A stretch of 64,000 bases of DNA from Nilaparvata lugens (taxonomy: Eukaryota; Arthropoda; Insecta; Hemiptera; Delphacidae): positions 30,274,436 through 30,338,435 of the forward strand of contig NC_052509.1 of the NCBI RefSeq assembly GCF_014356525.2. The letters run 5' to 3'. Shown here piece by piece: positions 1 through 9,258 of this stretch. A program made the translations under genes and the position numbers. Under the pieces are notes generated by a model. That model was not told the origin of the DNA. It saw only the letters and a list, made by a program, of their open reading frames with translations, and searched no databases. Each line of letters starts with the position of its first letter. Positions within the stretch are counted from its first letter, which is position 1.

Positions 1-1
1 A

Positions 2-895
2 TTGGTTGGTATAACTTCTACAATAAAAGCATTATTGTTGAAAAATTTATGCGATAAGAATATTTTCCATTTAGCAGGATTTGATCATGAAGGATATACA
101 TTAACTGATAATAAATTCAGCTTTTGTGTACCACTAAAACTAATTCTTCCTTTTTTCGAGGATTTCAAACATGTAATATTGAATTTAGAACAAGAGCTTG
201 TACTACTTAGATCATCATCAGATATAAATTGTATTGAATCAGCAGATGGTGAGAGAGTTTCAATAACTTTGACTAAGCTAGTATGGAAGATGCCATATAT
301 TGAGCTAGAAAATCATAGGAGACTAAAATTTCTGAAAATACTTGATGCAGACAGACCATTAAAATTAGCTTTCAGGGAATGGGAGATTCATGAATACCCA
401 GTTCTTCCTTTAACAAAGGAGCATAGTTGGACAATCAGAACAACCTCCTCAGCAGATATTCCAAAATACATGATTTTAACATTTCAAACAAATAGGAAAT
501 TAACAATGAAAGCTAATATGGCGAAATTTGATTTTTGTCATCTTCATAATGTTAAACTTCATTTGAACTTTCAGTATTATCCCTATGATCATTTCCTAGG
601 TGGTAAGGTTTTGATGTACGAATCATTTCTTGATTTTGCATTATCGTACTATAATTTACCGGTAAATGCTGGATATGGAAATGCAATTGATTTTGCTAAG
701 TTTAAGGATGAAACACCGATTTTTGTAATAGATTGTTCACATCAATCAGATCACTTGAAGGTATCGACTGATGTTAGAGTAGAAATTGAATTTGAAAAGC
801 CAGTAACAAATTCGACAACAGCATATTGTATTCTTGTAAGTGATACATTAATGGGATATAAACCACTAACATCGCTTGTAAGAGAAGTGCAATAG
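2..895 (+). CDS. Capsid-like protein of a Polinton-like element (5' open at window edge)
   Basis: A 297-codon frame open to the window edge, ending in TAG at 893-895. No signal peptide or membrane span is visible. The protein is rich in beta-type sequence, with a conserved-looking core near residues 40-75 (FSFCVPLKL then an ELVLLRS motif), a YYPYD motif in the middle and a C-terminal FVIDCS stretch. I recognise this as the capsid-like protein family that accompanies Polinton-like elements in hemipteran and other insect genomes, probably a double-jelly-roll virion protein. The fold is inferred, not visible. It has no internal stop, in contrast to most of its neighbours. It could be the C-terminal half of a longer capsid protein, because the true start may lie upstream of base 1. 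Confidence 0.55.
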   Translation: MVGITSTIKALLLKNLCDKNIFHLAGFDHEGYTLTDNKFSFCVPLKLILPFFEDFKHVILNLEQELVLLRSSSDINCIESADGERVSITLTKLVWKMPYIELENHRRLKFLKILDADRPLKLAFREWEIHEYPVLPLTKEHSWTIRTTSSADIPKYMILTFQTNRKLTMKANMAKFDFCHLHNVKLHLNFQYYPYDHFLGGKVLMYESFLDFALSYYNLPVNAGYGNAIDFAKFKDETPIFVIDCSHQSDHLKVSTDVRVEIEFEKPVTNSTTAYCILVSDTLMGYKPLTSLVREVQ

Positions 896-1059
896 GTTTC
901 TAATGGTATGTGTAGGTTTGTCAACTTCACAACAGAGTGCACGTAAATCAGTAAATGAGTTTAAGTATGAAGGTTAGTAAGTAGTTGCTCGCGAGATGTG
1001 GTGATACACACACCATTGATTCATCGTCAACAGCATTATTCTTAAGGCTACTGCAGAAG

Positions 1060-1254
1060 ATGGAAGAACTAGTTAAGATCAAGGAGGAAGAAGAGGGTGA
1101 TATTTATGATAGACTTTCAGCTTACTATACCGGTACTAATAGTTCATTTAATGAGATGCATCATTCTAAACCAGTTTCTAAACAAGAACGACAAGCATAT
1201 TCTCGTGCTGTTCAGTATAATTTAGATAGTGAAGACACTTTGCAAATTGATTGA
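1060..1254 (+). CDS. Small acidic protein of element A, unknown function
   Basis: The first ATG in this frame is at 1060; the frame itself is open from 985. The product is about 64 residues, hydrophilic and charged, with an EEEEGD stretch near the N-terminus. The end overlaps the next frame by 26 bases, and acidic sequence continues in that frame. A one-base slip may therefore have split a single protein. I do not recognise a domain. It lies about 165 bases after the capsid-like stop, in the same direction. Confidence 0.35.
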   Translation: MEELVKIKEEEEGDIYDRLSAYYTGTNSSFNEMHHSKPVSKQERQAYSRAVQYNLDSEDTLQID

Positions 1255-1672
1255 AGAAGATGAGGTGCTCAATAATGAAGCTGAGAAGGAGAATGCAGTA
1301 TTGAAAGAAACAGGTGAGTCAGATATTTCAACTCTCTGTGTGGTCGAATTTCATGGATTTAAAAATTATTCAGATAATTCATTTATTCTAAAAGAATTTG
1401 CGCTTATTGATACATGTCAAACATACGTTTTATATCATTTCAAACCACCATTTCCTAAATCAGAACTTCCATGGAAATCATATTGTGATGTATCTTGGCT
1501 GGAATTTTATCATCATAAGATGATATGGGAGATGGGAGATACTGAATACTCAGATAATATTATCAAAAGTTGTCTACAAAACTATCAAAAAGTTTATACT
1601 AAGGGTAGAGAAAAGATGGGATTTTTAAAGAAATTTCATGCTAATGTAGAGATGATATCAGATAATTCTTAA
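1229..1672 (+). pseudogene. Possible RNase H-fold/exonuclease-like protein fragment of element A
   Basis: A 147-codon frame. After an acidic leader it has a VVEFHGFKN...ILKEFALID block near residues 40-65, then a PPF motif and a C-terminal basic stretch (VYTKGREK). This resembles a small protein family repeatedly seen in insect Polinton-like elements. The N-terminal block looks like the first strand pair of a DnaQ-type exonuclease, but the usual second acidic residue of a DxE motif is not clear, so catalytic activity is doubtful. After the stop at 1670-1672, similar coding potential resumes at once (next entry). No start is certain: the open frame may depend on the overlapping upstream ORF. 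Confidence 0.35.
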
Positions 1673-2047
1673 AGACCGGATTACAAAAAATTTGAAAGTA
1701 GTTGGTGTAATGAGATTTGCAAAATACATAGATCGGTTGGGAATAGACATTGTGCGCTTTTCAGCGCAAATCATTATCTTTCAGAATTACTAATAAAGTC
1801 AGAAGTAATGTGTAAACAACATGTGGATTATATGTGTGAGAGTGAGAGGATGAGATCTATGAAAAGTTGTCCTTTTTATAATAGTGAGAAAAAAAGAAAG
1901 TATGCAAGACAGGGTTTTCTCTACAATGGTAGTAAAGTAATTTGTGTTTATTGTGGATATGAACTGTTTATGCATAGAGCTAGAATATGTAATCTTAATA
2001 GCGGTATAAATACAGTAAATTTTTCAGTCTTGGTTCCACTGGTATAA
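1673..2047 (+). pseudogene. Continuation with BIR-like zinc-binding remnant (element A)
   Basis: The stretch following the stop at 1672 reads as coding from about 1675, with a CALFSANHYL-type segment, and continues through an ATG-started frame at 1808-2047. Residues 15-58 of that frame contain an arginine followed by a proline-phenylalanine, then GFLYNGSKVICVYCGYEL. This matches the first half of a baculoviral IAP repeat (GF.Y.G....V.C..C...L). The second half, with the His and last Cys that complete the zinc site, is missing, so the domain could not fold normally. A full BIR is present in element B at 17800-18120, which makes the resemblance more credible. Confidence 0.4.
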
Positions 2048-2099
2048 ATAGAGCTGAAAATGGTAGGATGATTCAGTGTGCTATTGAACATCGGTCAGG

Positions 2100-2394
2100 A
2101 TGAATCCGGCAAATTGGTTAGCAGCTGAAGATAATTTAGAAAGTAAACTTCGCGAACATTTAGATTGGTTTGATGTGTGGGGAAATTCAATCAGTAAAGC
2201 TAAAAAGGAAATCAAGATACAATATTATTAGTGAATTACTATTAGTTATTTTATCAACAGTGAATATTAATGACATTAATGAGTATTTATGTTATTATAG
2301 ACCGTTTAAATTGAATGTGAATAAACTATTCAAATTGGAAAATGCTGTATTAAATAATATTACATCATCAATAAACAATGATGAAGTTCATTGA
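2100..2394 (+). pseudogene. Frameshifted small protein of element A
   Basis: An ATG at 2100 opens a 43-codon frame (MNPANWLAAEDNLES...) that runs into a second frame, open from 2170 to the stop at 2392-2394. The junction near 2205-2220, within an AAG-rich stretch, looks like a single-base slip. The second part is hydrophobic at first (ELLLVILSTVNI), then basic and asparagine-rich. No known domain is recognised. Position and direction fit a small structural or accessory gene. Confidence 0.3.
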
Positions 2395-2520
2395 CTGCTC
2401 GCGAACATGTTTGTGCAGGTCTTTGTAGTGAGGAATAGTATTGTGGGAATGAAGTCAGTAACTTGAAATTGATATTCATTCTACATCCAACATCGTGCGT
2501 GTGTGAACGTGTTTTCAATC

Positions 2521-2856
2521 ATGCAAGACACTCTATCTTTTGATTTGGCAAAGTTCAACCAAACATCATACGAAGATATTCCAATTGTTCAAATATATGA
2601 TTTGAAACCTGATTTAAAATATCCTATACAAAAAGCAAGATTAGCACGAACAAAGTGTGGAGTTAGGATTGTGATGAGACTATATGAAATTGATAAGAAG
2701 AGCGGTGCATATTGGTTTTATGATGTTTATCCACCTGAGAAGTATTTATCAACATTGAATGCAGCAACTTTGGATGATTTTAACAGTAGAAAGTATGTAA
2801 TGAGATGTCAACATAGAGAGGATAAACCATCTTTAATTCACTTGGAAATGCAATAG
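2521..2856 (+). CDS. Small protein shared by Polinton-like elements A and B, unknown function
   Basis: ATG at 2521 (the frame is open from a GTG at 2503), about 111 residues, stop at 2854-2856, no internal breaks. Visible pattern: hydrophobic IVQIYDL, then YPIQKARLARTKCGVRIVMRL, an aromatic FYDVYPPEKY and a C-terminal Asn/Arg-rich tail. The ORF at 43006-43326 in element B has a comparable order: beta strands, an LPKEY motif in place of PPEKY, then an Asn-containing tail. I think the two belong to one family of small beta-rich proteins typical of insect Polinton-like elements. Role unknown; a nucleic-acid-binding or minor virion function would be a guess. Confidence 0.45.
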   Translation: MQDTLSFDLAKFNQTSYEDIPIVQIYDLKPDLKYPIQKARLARTKCGVRIVMRLYEIDKKSGAYWFYDVYPPEKYLSTLNAATLDDFNSRKYVMRCQHREDKPSLIHLEMQ

Positions 2857-2912
2857 TAAGAACTCAAAACTAACTTAAACTGGATTGTTTCAATTTACTT
2901 GGAATTAATGAA

Positions 2913-3221
2913 ACTCAGTGATGTAGGTCTGTCTCATAGTTGAATGTTAACAATTGATATTTCTCTAGAAATATTCTCAATTGATCAGTCTAGATATTTA
3001 GTGAATATTTAGTCTACTATAGATTATCTATCAATATTTAGCTAGGGATGGAGATGAAGCACTTTAAAACTTCAATGCCTGCGCTTTTTACTGCATGGAT
3101 AAAGTGAATATTCAAATTAATTATATACTATCAAATTATATTCATATTCATTTTCATCTCACAGTCAGGTGAAAAGAAAAACATATATAAAAGAAAGTAA
3201 GCTGTATTTTACTCAGTCTTT
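2913..3221 (+). repeat. Direct repeat copy 1 carrying a core promoter
   Basis: About 309 bp beginning ACTCAGTGATGTAGGTCTG and ending CTCAGTCTTT. It is repeated with few mismatches at 3355-3646; copy 1 has a short extra segment near 2960-2985. It includes a TATA box and initiator at the same relative positions as in copy 2. No ORF of note follows copy 1 before copy 2 begins, so the unit may have been duplicated with loss of the gene between. Confidence 0.85.
3184..3215 (+). promoter_or_regulatory. Core promoter 1 (TATA box + arthropod initiator)
   Basis: TATATAAAAG at 3184-3193 is followed by TCAGTC with its A at 3215. The T of the TATA box is 31 bases upstream of that A, the canonical spacing for an insect RNA polymerase II promoter. 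Confidence 0.65.
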
Positions 3222-3354
3222 ACTCAAAAAAAAAATAACTGATCTAACAACTACATCAATAATAGTAAAACGATTGTATGTAGTAAAAGAAGCAGCACTA
3301 AGAATTAATAATAAGTAGAGCTATCGTTGCTGCTGCTGCACAATTTCTGATCTA

Positions 3355-3646
3355 ACTCAGTGATGTAGGTCTGTCTCATAGTTGAATGTTAACAATTGGT
3401 ATTTCTATATTAGTCTAGATATTTAGTAAATATTTAGTCTTCTATAGATAATCTATCAATATTTAGCTAGAGATGGAGATGAAGCACTTTAAAACTTCAA
3501 CGCCTGCGCTTTTTACTGCATGGATGAAGTGAATATTCGAATTAATTATATACTATCGAATCATATTCATATTCATTTTCATCCTACAGTCAGGTGGAAA
3601 GAAAAGCATATATAAAAGAAAGTAAGCTGTATTTTACTCAGTCTTT
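3355..3646 (+). repeat. Direct repeat copy 2 carrying a core promoter
   Basis: Second copy of the unit at 2913-3221, about 292 bp. It lies directly upstream of the ORF at 3705 with a predicted leader of about 65 bases. Shared landmarks include GTAGGTCTGTCTCATAGTTG near the start, GGAGATGAAGCACTTTAAAA in the middle and the TATA/initiator pair at the end. Confidence 0.85.
3609..3640 (+). promoter_or_regulatory. Core promoter 2 (TATA box + initiator) for the 3705 ORF
   Basis: TATATAAAAG at 3609-3618 and TCAGTC with A at 3640 have the same 31-base spacing as promoter 1. The start codon at 3705 is 65 bases downstream, so this is the likely promoter of that ORF. Confidence 0.65.
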
Positions 3647-3704
3647 GCTGAGTTCAGCCAAAGTTAACTACAAAAGGTGTTAGTACATACATAACCTATA
3701 AATT

Positions 3705-4064
3705 ATGAGTCAATGCTTTAGTTATTCAAAGTTCAAAAAGCTATCAAGGCTTCTAATGAGTATAACATTTAATGGATTTAATGAACTGGTAAATAGTGTA
3801 AGATATTCAAAGTACTGTTTAGATAATGACACTGACAGTAAGGAGGTTAAGCATATCAATCAAAATTCAAACAATGTAAATACAAACAATTCAAGATTCT
3901 CTATATTATCTGAAATATATGATTTACTAGATATTGTGATTGATGGTTATGGTCATTTCCATTATGGTTGTAGCTGTGAATCTTCAGTTATGACAATAAC
4001 TGATGTTAATGAGCTCTGGGAAGCATTATTTGATCTAGCCGAGCGTAAGTGTATGAAAAAGTAA
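3705..4064 (+). CDS. Small protein of element A, unknown function
   Basis: ATG at 3705, 119 residues, stop at 4062-4064. It has a basic, serine-rich start (MSQCFSYSKFKKLSRLLMS), an Asn-rich middle and a Cys/His cluster (HFHYGCSCE) near residue 85. No recognised domain, no membrane segment. It is the last gene before the element's terminus and is uninterrupted. It is preceded by a complete TATA/initiator promoter, which suggests it was an expressed accessory gene. Confidence 0.5.
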   Translation: MSQCFSYSKFKKLSRLLMSITFNGFNELVNSVRYSKYCLDNDTDSKEVKHINQNSNNVNTNNSRFSILSEIYDLLDIVIDGYGHFHYGCSCESSVMTITDVNELWEALFDLAERKCMKK

Positions 4065-4102
4065 TAAACATCAAGCTTCAAAGCTATAAGATATTCTGCT
4101 TG

Positions 4103-4452
4103 TTAAAAGTAGCAGGGCGGCGGGGGACGGCGGCATAAGGGGTGGTAGGGGGGCTTGTTTGGAAGGAGGATCTTGCAAGTGATATGTCTACATATTTTTT
4201 CAAAATAAGTACTTGAACAAAAATGGAGGTCTTCTAGTGGGATGTTTAGGCTTCTCGCGCGAAGCGTGGGGGATTCTACAATTGGTACGCCCATAAATTT
4301 GTTTCTTTTCAAATAAATACTTGAACTTAAATGGCGGTTTTCATATCGGTGGGAGAACTGGTCCAGACGAGGGGTTATGAAATGGAGTTTTCCCGCGCGG
4401 AGCGCGGGGGGATTTGGGCGGGGTTTAGGCTCCGCCCCCTAATTAAAATACT
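4103..4452. other. GC-rich palindromic terminal segment of element A
   Basis: GC-rich DNA in an otherwise AT-rich window. It contains two degenerate tandem units, each with a TTTTCAAA(A)TAA(G/A)TACTTGAAC motif. The first is followed by CTTCTCGCGCGAAGCG and the second by CCCGCGCGGAGCGCGG, both hairpin-forming. A third inverted pair, GGGCGGGG...CTCCGCCCCC, lies at about 4415-4440. The segment ends ...AATACT at 4452. I interpret it as the terminal repeat of element A. An apparent minus-strand frame across 4103-4312 is not a convincing gene. Confidence 0.45.
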
Positions 4453-4962
4453 GCTCTGTGATTAGAGAACAGTATCTGCAATAACCTACTACTGCCGCCC
4501 TCTGGCATGTCAGCAAGTTCCACTCGATCAAGTGATATAACAAATAATTATTAATCTCGAATAGTACCCAGTTAAAAATTATCTAAGTTTAATAATCTAA
4601 TAATTTCCAGCTAATAATCTCCCAGTTTTCAAGTAGTTTTAAGATTGTTATTCTCATCATTCATTAATTTTATAATATGAAAAACTTATATTTCATTTTA
4701 TCTTGTTGAAGAAATGATTGTCATATAGGAAATAACTACATAAATGTGGCATATGAAGTAGGAAATTAAATACGAAGACCTCAATCAACAAGTCACAGAT
4801 GGGGCAAGAAATATTTCAAAATGTATGAAATATATATTCGATTGGACATTCATCATAATTTTTTTGGTCATGTTTGATTAAATTAAAATACGGTCACCCT
4901 TAGTCATTAGAAGCTGTGAGATAAATGAATGTTCTAATCTGCTGAGAATAATACGCCTAATA
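4453..4962. other. AT-rich intergenic DNA, nothing recognised
   Basis: No coding frame, RNA gene or clear repeat boundary. It lies between the proposed end of element A and the 3' side of the first LINE. Confidence 0.5.
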
Positions 4963-5033
4963 ATGAATCCTATCAGAAAAAAAGTGTACTTTTTGATACA
5001 TTTAGATCCATTGAGAATCAAATTCACCTCAAA

Positions 5034-6619
5034 TCAAAAGTTCGATTGTCGAGTTTGTAGGGCCCTGACAAGGATAGCCGAATTCCCATACTGGAGACAA
5101 ATTTCCGAGTTTGTAAAACCCTCAAGAATGATCTTTTTCCTAAAACTGCCGAGTTTGTATACTAAATTTGGGAATTCCTGACATAAGTAAACAAAATACT
5201 CATCTACCGAATAGTATGCACTCTCTGTCAATTTATTTTTTAAAATTTGTTTGAATTCATAGATTGGCAGCTCTCTCATTTCTAAAGAAAGTTTGTTATA
5301 AATTTTGGCTTGTTGAAAAATATGGCTATTTCTTGTCTTGGAGAGTCTAATTTGAGGCAGTGATAGATCATTGTCACGTCGGGTGGAGTAAGAATGATTG
5401 GCTCCCAGACGCGGAAAAGATTCTATATCCATTTTAACATATAGCAAGGTATGAAGAATAAAGAGAGAAGGGGACGTTAGAATTTTCAGACTTCGAAAAC
5501 TCTCTTTACAAGACTCTCTGTTCTTCAAGTTATTCAATACTCTCACTGCCTTTTTTTGCCAAATAAAAACCTTTGCTGCATGACAAGAGTTGCCCCAGAG
5601 ACGAATTCCATAGGAGATGAGGGATTGGAATAGTCCATAATACACAAGTAACAAAGATTCAGCATTCAAAGATAACTTGAGTTTCCTTGAAGGAAAAACA
5701 ACTCTGGAGAGTCTCCTGCACAAACTCAAGATATGAGGCTCCCAACCCAATCTTCTCTCCAATGTAAATCCCAACAGTTTGACTTTATTCTTGACATTAG
5801 TATCCTCAGGGGGGCCCCTAAGGGAGAAGCATATATATTCAGTCTTACTCTCATTAATGACTAGATTATTTGATTCAAACCACAACTTTGCAGAGTTAAG
5901 GGCTCCCAACAGCTTAGATTTAACTTTTTCATAATTCTGGTCAGAGGATATTAATGTTGTGTCATCGGCATAAATAAAGCGGACGATGTTGAAACATTTA
6001 AATACAGGTCATTAACAAAAATAAGAAGAAGAAGAGGGCCCAAAATAGAACCTTGTGGGACACCTGCCACAACATCTCTAAAGCCAGAACATTTACCATT
6101 AATAACAACCCTTTGCCTCCGATCAGACAGGTATGGTTTTATCAGCTTCAGCTCTTTCTCTCTCACTCCATAGAAGAAGAGCTTGTCATAAAGAATATCA
6201 AAGGGATCAATTGAGGCTGCTGCTACCATGTTTTTATTCTCAAAGTTTTGGAGGACAAAATCAACAATTTTTTCAATAGCCATGACAGTACTGTGTTTGG
6301 GACGGAAGCCATGTTGATGTTCATACAATAAGTCATTATTTACAAAGTATTCGTATAATTGCAAGGCAAGACACGATTCAATAACTTTCCCAAGAATAGG
6401 GACAATAGCCATGGGTCTGAAATTTTCTGGTTTACTCGAGTCACCCTTCTTAAAAATAGGAGTGACATTTGTGTATTTGAAACATTTAGGAAGAACACCG
6501 TCCTTGAGCACTTTGTTTATTATGAAAGTCATTGGATCTATCAGACTGTCACAAACTGCATATTTCATTAAATAACGAAGACAATACAGCCACAAAAGCT
6601 TTGGAGGAGAAATTCGCAT
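5034..6619 (-). pseudogene. LINE 1 reverse transcriptase (frameshifted)
   Basis: The frame at 6619-5951 carries RT fingers and palm: PIFKKGDSSKPENFRPMA, an HGFRPKHST motif and AGVPQGSILGP. A frame change near 5990 follows, and the active-site FIYADDTTL sits at its boundary. The second frame (5909-5034) holds the rest of the palm, a thumb, and a C-terminal region with LLVYYGLFQSLISYGIRLWG and CKESFRSLKIL, typical of this LINE group. Host factors and activity are moot because the frame is broken inside the catalytic domain. Confidence 0.85.
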
Positions 6620-6700
6620 CCTTTATGCTATATAGTCCAGACCAGTTAATTTGTGATAAGCACTCTTTGAAATTACTAATTTTTTCCTCGTTCATCAATC

Positions 6701-7335
6701 TCACAAATGTACCTTGACTTTCTTATATGGTCCATCTCTCTGTAATCCATTCATTCTAATCTTCAGCCAGACTCCTGCATGGTCGGAAATGATATCTTGC
6801 GGCAGTAAGGTCACCTGTTGAGAGTCAAAGGGGATGTTCATGTGGATGCTGTCCAGACATGCATTGAGGCGGGTTGGACTTTTGTTTGTACTGTACACAT
6901 TAAATGATCTTAACACTCCCAGAACCTCTGAAATTTCTCTTCTTTCATCATCTAAGAGATTCACATTCAGGTCACCAGTTACAGCAAGCCAATCATTCTT
7001 TTTGAGATGTTTTCCATTGAGATGCGCAAGAAGATTCTCTAGTTTTTCTACGAAAGATTTAAAATTTGATTCCGAAAAGATTTCCAATTTGAATGATAAA
7101 TGCACAGGATTACCAGGTTGGAATGAGTCAATCTAACAGCCGATGCCTCACAAATACTGTCTAGGCTAAATTGTGAGATGTCAATACATTTAAATGGTAT
7201 TCCTATTTTCACAAATATAGATGAACCACCATATGGAGATTGCCTTGCATAGAAATTGGCTAGCTCAAAACTTTCAGGCACATAATAGTCAACTTCTTCT
7301 TTACAGAGTGTCACGTGGTACTTTAATACTACCAA
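6701..7335 (-). pseudogene. LINE 1 endonuclease domain (two overlapping frames)
   Basis: The N-terminal part (7335-7048) includes a YARQSPYGGSSIF segment; the C-terminal part (7105-6701) has the catalytic-type motifs GDLNVN and SDHAGVWL of the exonuclease-endonuclease-phosphatase fold. The two overlap out of frame. In active elements this domain nicks target DNA to prime reverse transcription. It lies directly 5' of the reverse transcriptase. Confidence 0.8.
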
Positions 7336-9142
7336 ATATTTTAAAATGAACCAATGAATTTTAATAGAACTATAAAATGAAAAGAAGGTTAGACCTAGTC
7401 AAAGGATAAATCAACTTAAATCAAGTATTATTAGCGATTAGGAGTAATAGCATTATCAAAAACGATGAGAAAACATGCATAATTGTGATTCTATAACTAT
7501 GAGAACCCATTGGTAAGATAAAAAAAATTATAAAGCGGCTTACTTATTATTGGTGGATTATAAAAAATAAAAGTGCATGAACATTGAGGTTCGAATTATT
7601 TGTTTACATTTTGAAAAGTATTAGTCGATCTTGAATAAATCGATAATTATTAGAATCAATGCTGAACGAATCAGCTGATTATTCGATCAACCAGTATAAC
7701 AGGTTGAATTATATAAAATTTACTCTCAAAGGATATATTATGTATACTAAAGGAAGTCGATGTGTAGCAATACGAACAACCATTATTTCTGTATAAATAT
7801 TTATTATAATCTAAAAAGCATGATAAATCAAGAGTATACAAAACTCATATTAAAAACTAAATATATTGAAATCGTATGTTATGATTTATTTATGAAATCA
7901 ATTTAAGATAAACACTCCATATATTAGTATAAAAACTTTTTTTTATTTTTTTAATTTAATTTTTTCTATTATAAAGTCGAGGAAGCCCTGTTTCCAAGCC
8001 GACCAATTGTATTGAGTTCAGTAAATTGAAGACCAATCAGGGAGTAGCTTACAGAATTATTCTTGGAAGAGACAGATTTTTCTGAAAAGCTCTTTCTTCT
8101 GGCTTGAGATCTTGACCTGAGAGGATGCACATAGATTTTAGGGTTCTTTCTTCCTCTTTTTTTCTAAATTTTAAAACTATTAAGCCAAACCCTTTCAAAT
8201 GTGAAATATTTGTATTAAATGTTAAATTATCTGTGAACTCAGTGCTGTCAAAGAGTTCGTAATTTGTAACTATTCCCCATAAATATATCTTTAATTCGGA
8301 AAGAAACTAATAAGAATCTGGATCACGCGCTAGCCCAGCAGAGACGAAAGGAGCCTACCCAATTAATTATTGGAAATAATTAATTCAATCCACGAGACCG
8401 TCAAGAACTTAATTTAAGTGAGTGATAAGTCAAACGAGCTCGTTTTAGATTTTCTGCATATAGTGGGGGAATTAATTGAAAGCGCTATTCAAATTGACTC
8501 AAATTAAATAAAAAGTCACCACGTGTTGAATAATATCACATAGTTCATAAGAACATTTTATAAATTTATTTGATATATGTAGGAAGCTTACTTCCACGCA
8601 TGGCCCGAATTCATATGAATCCCTGAGATCTCATGTTTGAATAGTAATTTATCAATTATTAATTTTTTTAATTGAACAAAGTATAGTATATCAAACCTAT
8701 AGACCAAACAGGTTTTTATTTGCAGAATTTTGTATTGACTGGAGGTCTAAGTATCAGTATTAAATATAATATATTTATGAATTTGAAACTCACTATTGTG
8801 AATATTGGCAAAACCTGTGATAATTATTCAGATTTTAGAAAACATTTATTCAAGAAAAATCATAGATATATCGAATAGTTTATGCATACATTTTTATGGG
8901 AATATATTTTGTGTTTTGTGACAGCATACAAATCGTAGAAATTTATTTTATCCTAGTTCATCTCGTGATATACAGTTTGAGCTGTTTTAGTACCAATAGA
9001 TATTCAGCAGCACTTAGAATATTGTTGAATCAAGTAATATTGATCTTATTCAGAGCACTCAATATTTATCATCCTTTGATGATATTCATTTTATCCCTGC
9101 CAGAACAAGTATATTAAAAAATTATATTAATAAGGTTCCAGT

Positions 9143-9144
<2 letters not shown>
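7336..9144. other. AT-rich non-coding DNA, no gene recognised
   Basis: Low-complexity AT-rich sequence with many stops in all frames. The short frame at 8896-9117 has no domain and an AT-driven hydrophobic composition, so I do not call it. No RNA gene seen. Confidence 0.5.
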
Positions 9145-9176
<32 letters not shown>

Positions 9177-9258
9177 GATTACGTCCTAAAGACTCCAGTC
9201 ATAGAGTATAAGACAAGTCATGTTATTACATAATAATTCTAACACTAAGTAGTTCAAC

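Larger units (their letters stand above)
1..4452 (+). mobile_element. Polinton/Maverick-like element A, right-hand part
   Basis: A run of short plus-strand ORFs of the kind found in insect Polinton-like (virus-like) transposons: a capsid-like protein, an acidic small protein, an exonuclease-like/BIR-like reading frame, two further small proteins and a duplicated promoter. It ends in a GC-rich palindromic segment. The proposed right end is at 4452, because the sequence there reads ...TTAAAATACT, whose complement AGTATTTTAA resembles the AGTATTATAA tip of element C at 23379. Polintons are known to begin with AG and end with CT. The left end, polymerase and integrase are outside the window. Some small ORFs carry frameshifts or stops, so this is probably an old copy. 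The family assignment rests on gene content, not on a visible polymerase in this copy. Confidence 0.6.
5034..7335 (-). mobile_element. LINE (non-LTR retrotransposon) 1, decayed, minus strand
   Basis: Endonuclease followed by reverse transcriptase reading leftward, spread over at least four frames. Together they represent most of an ORF2 of the Jockey/CR1-like superfamily, judging from an apurinic-type endonuclease plus a reverse transcriptase with GVPQGSILGP and YADD motifs. I cannot find the poly-A or simple-repeat tail with certainty, nor an ORF1. Confidence 0.85.

Noticed and set aside
8896..9117. 73-codon hydrophobic frame
   Set aside because: AT-rich chance frame. No start context, no domain, no neighbour support.
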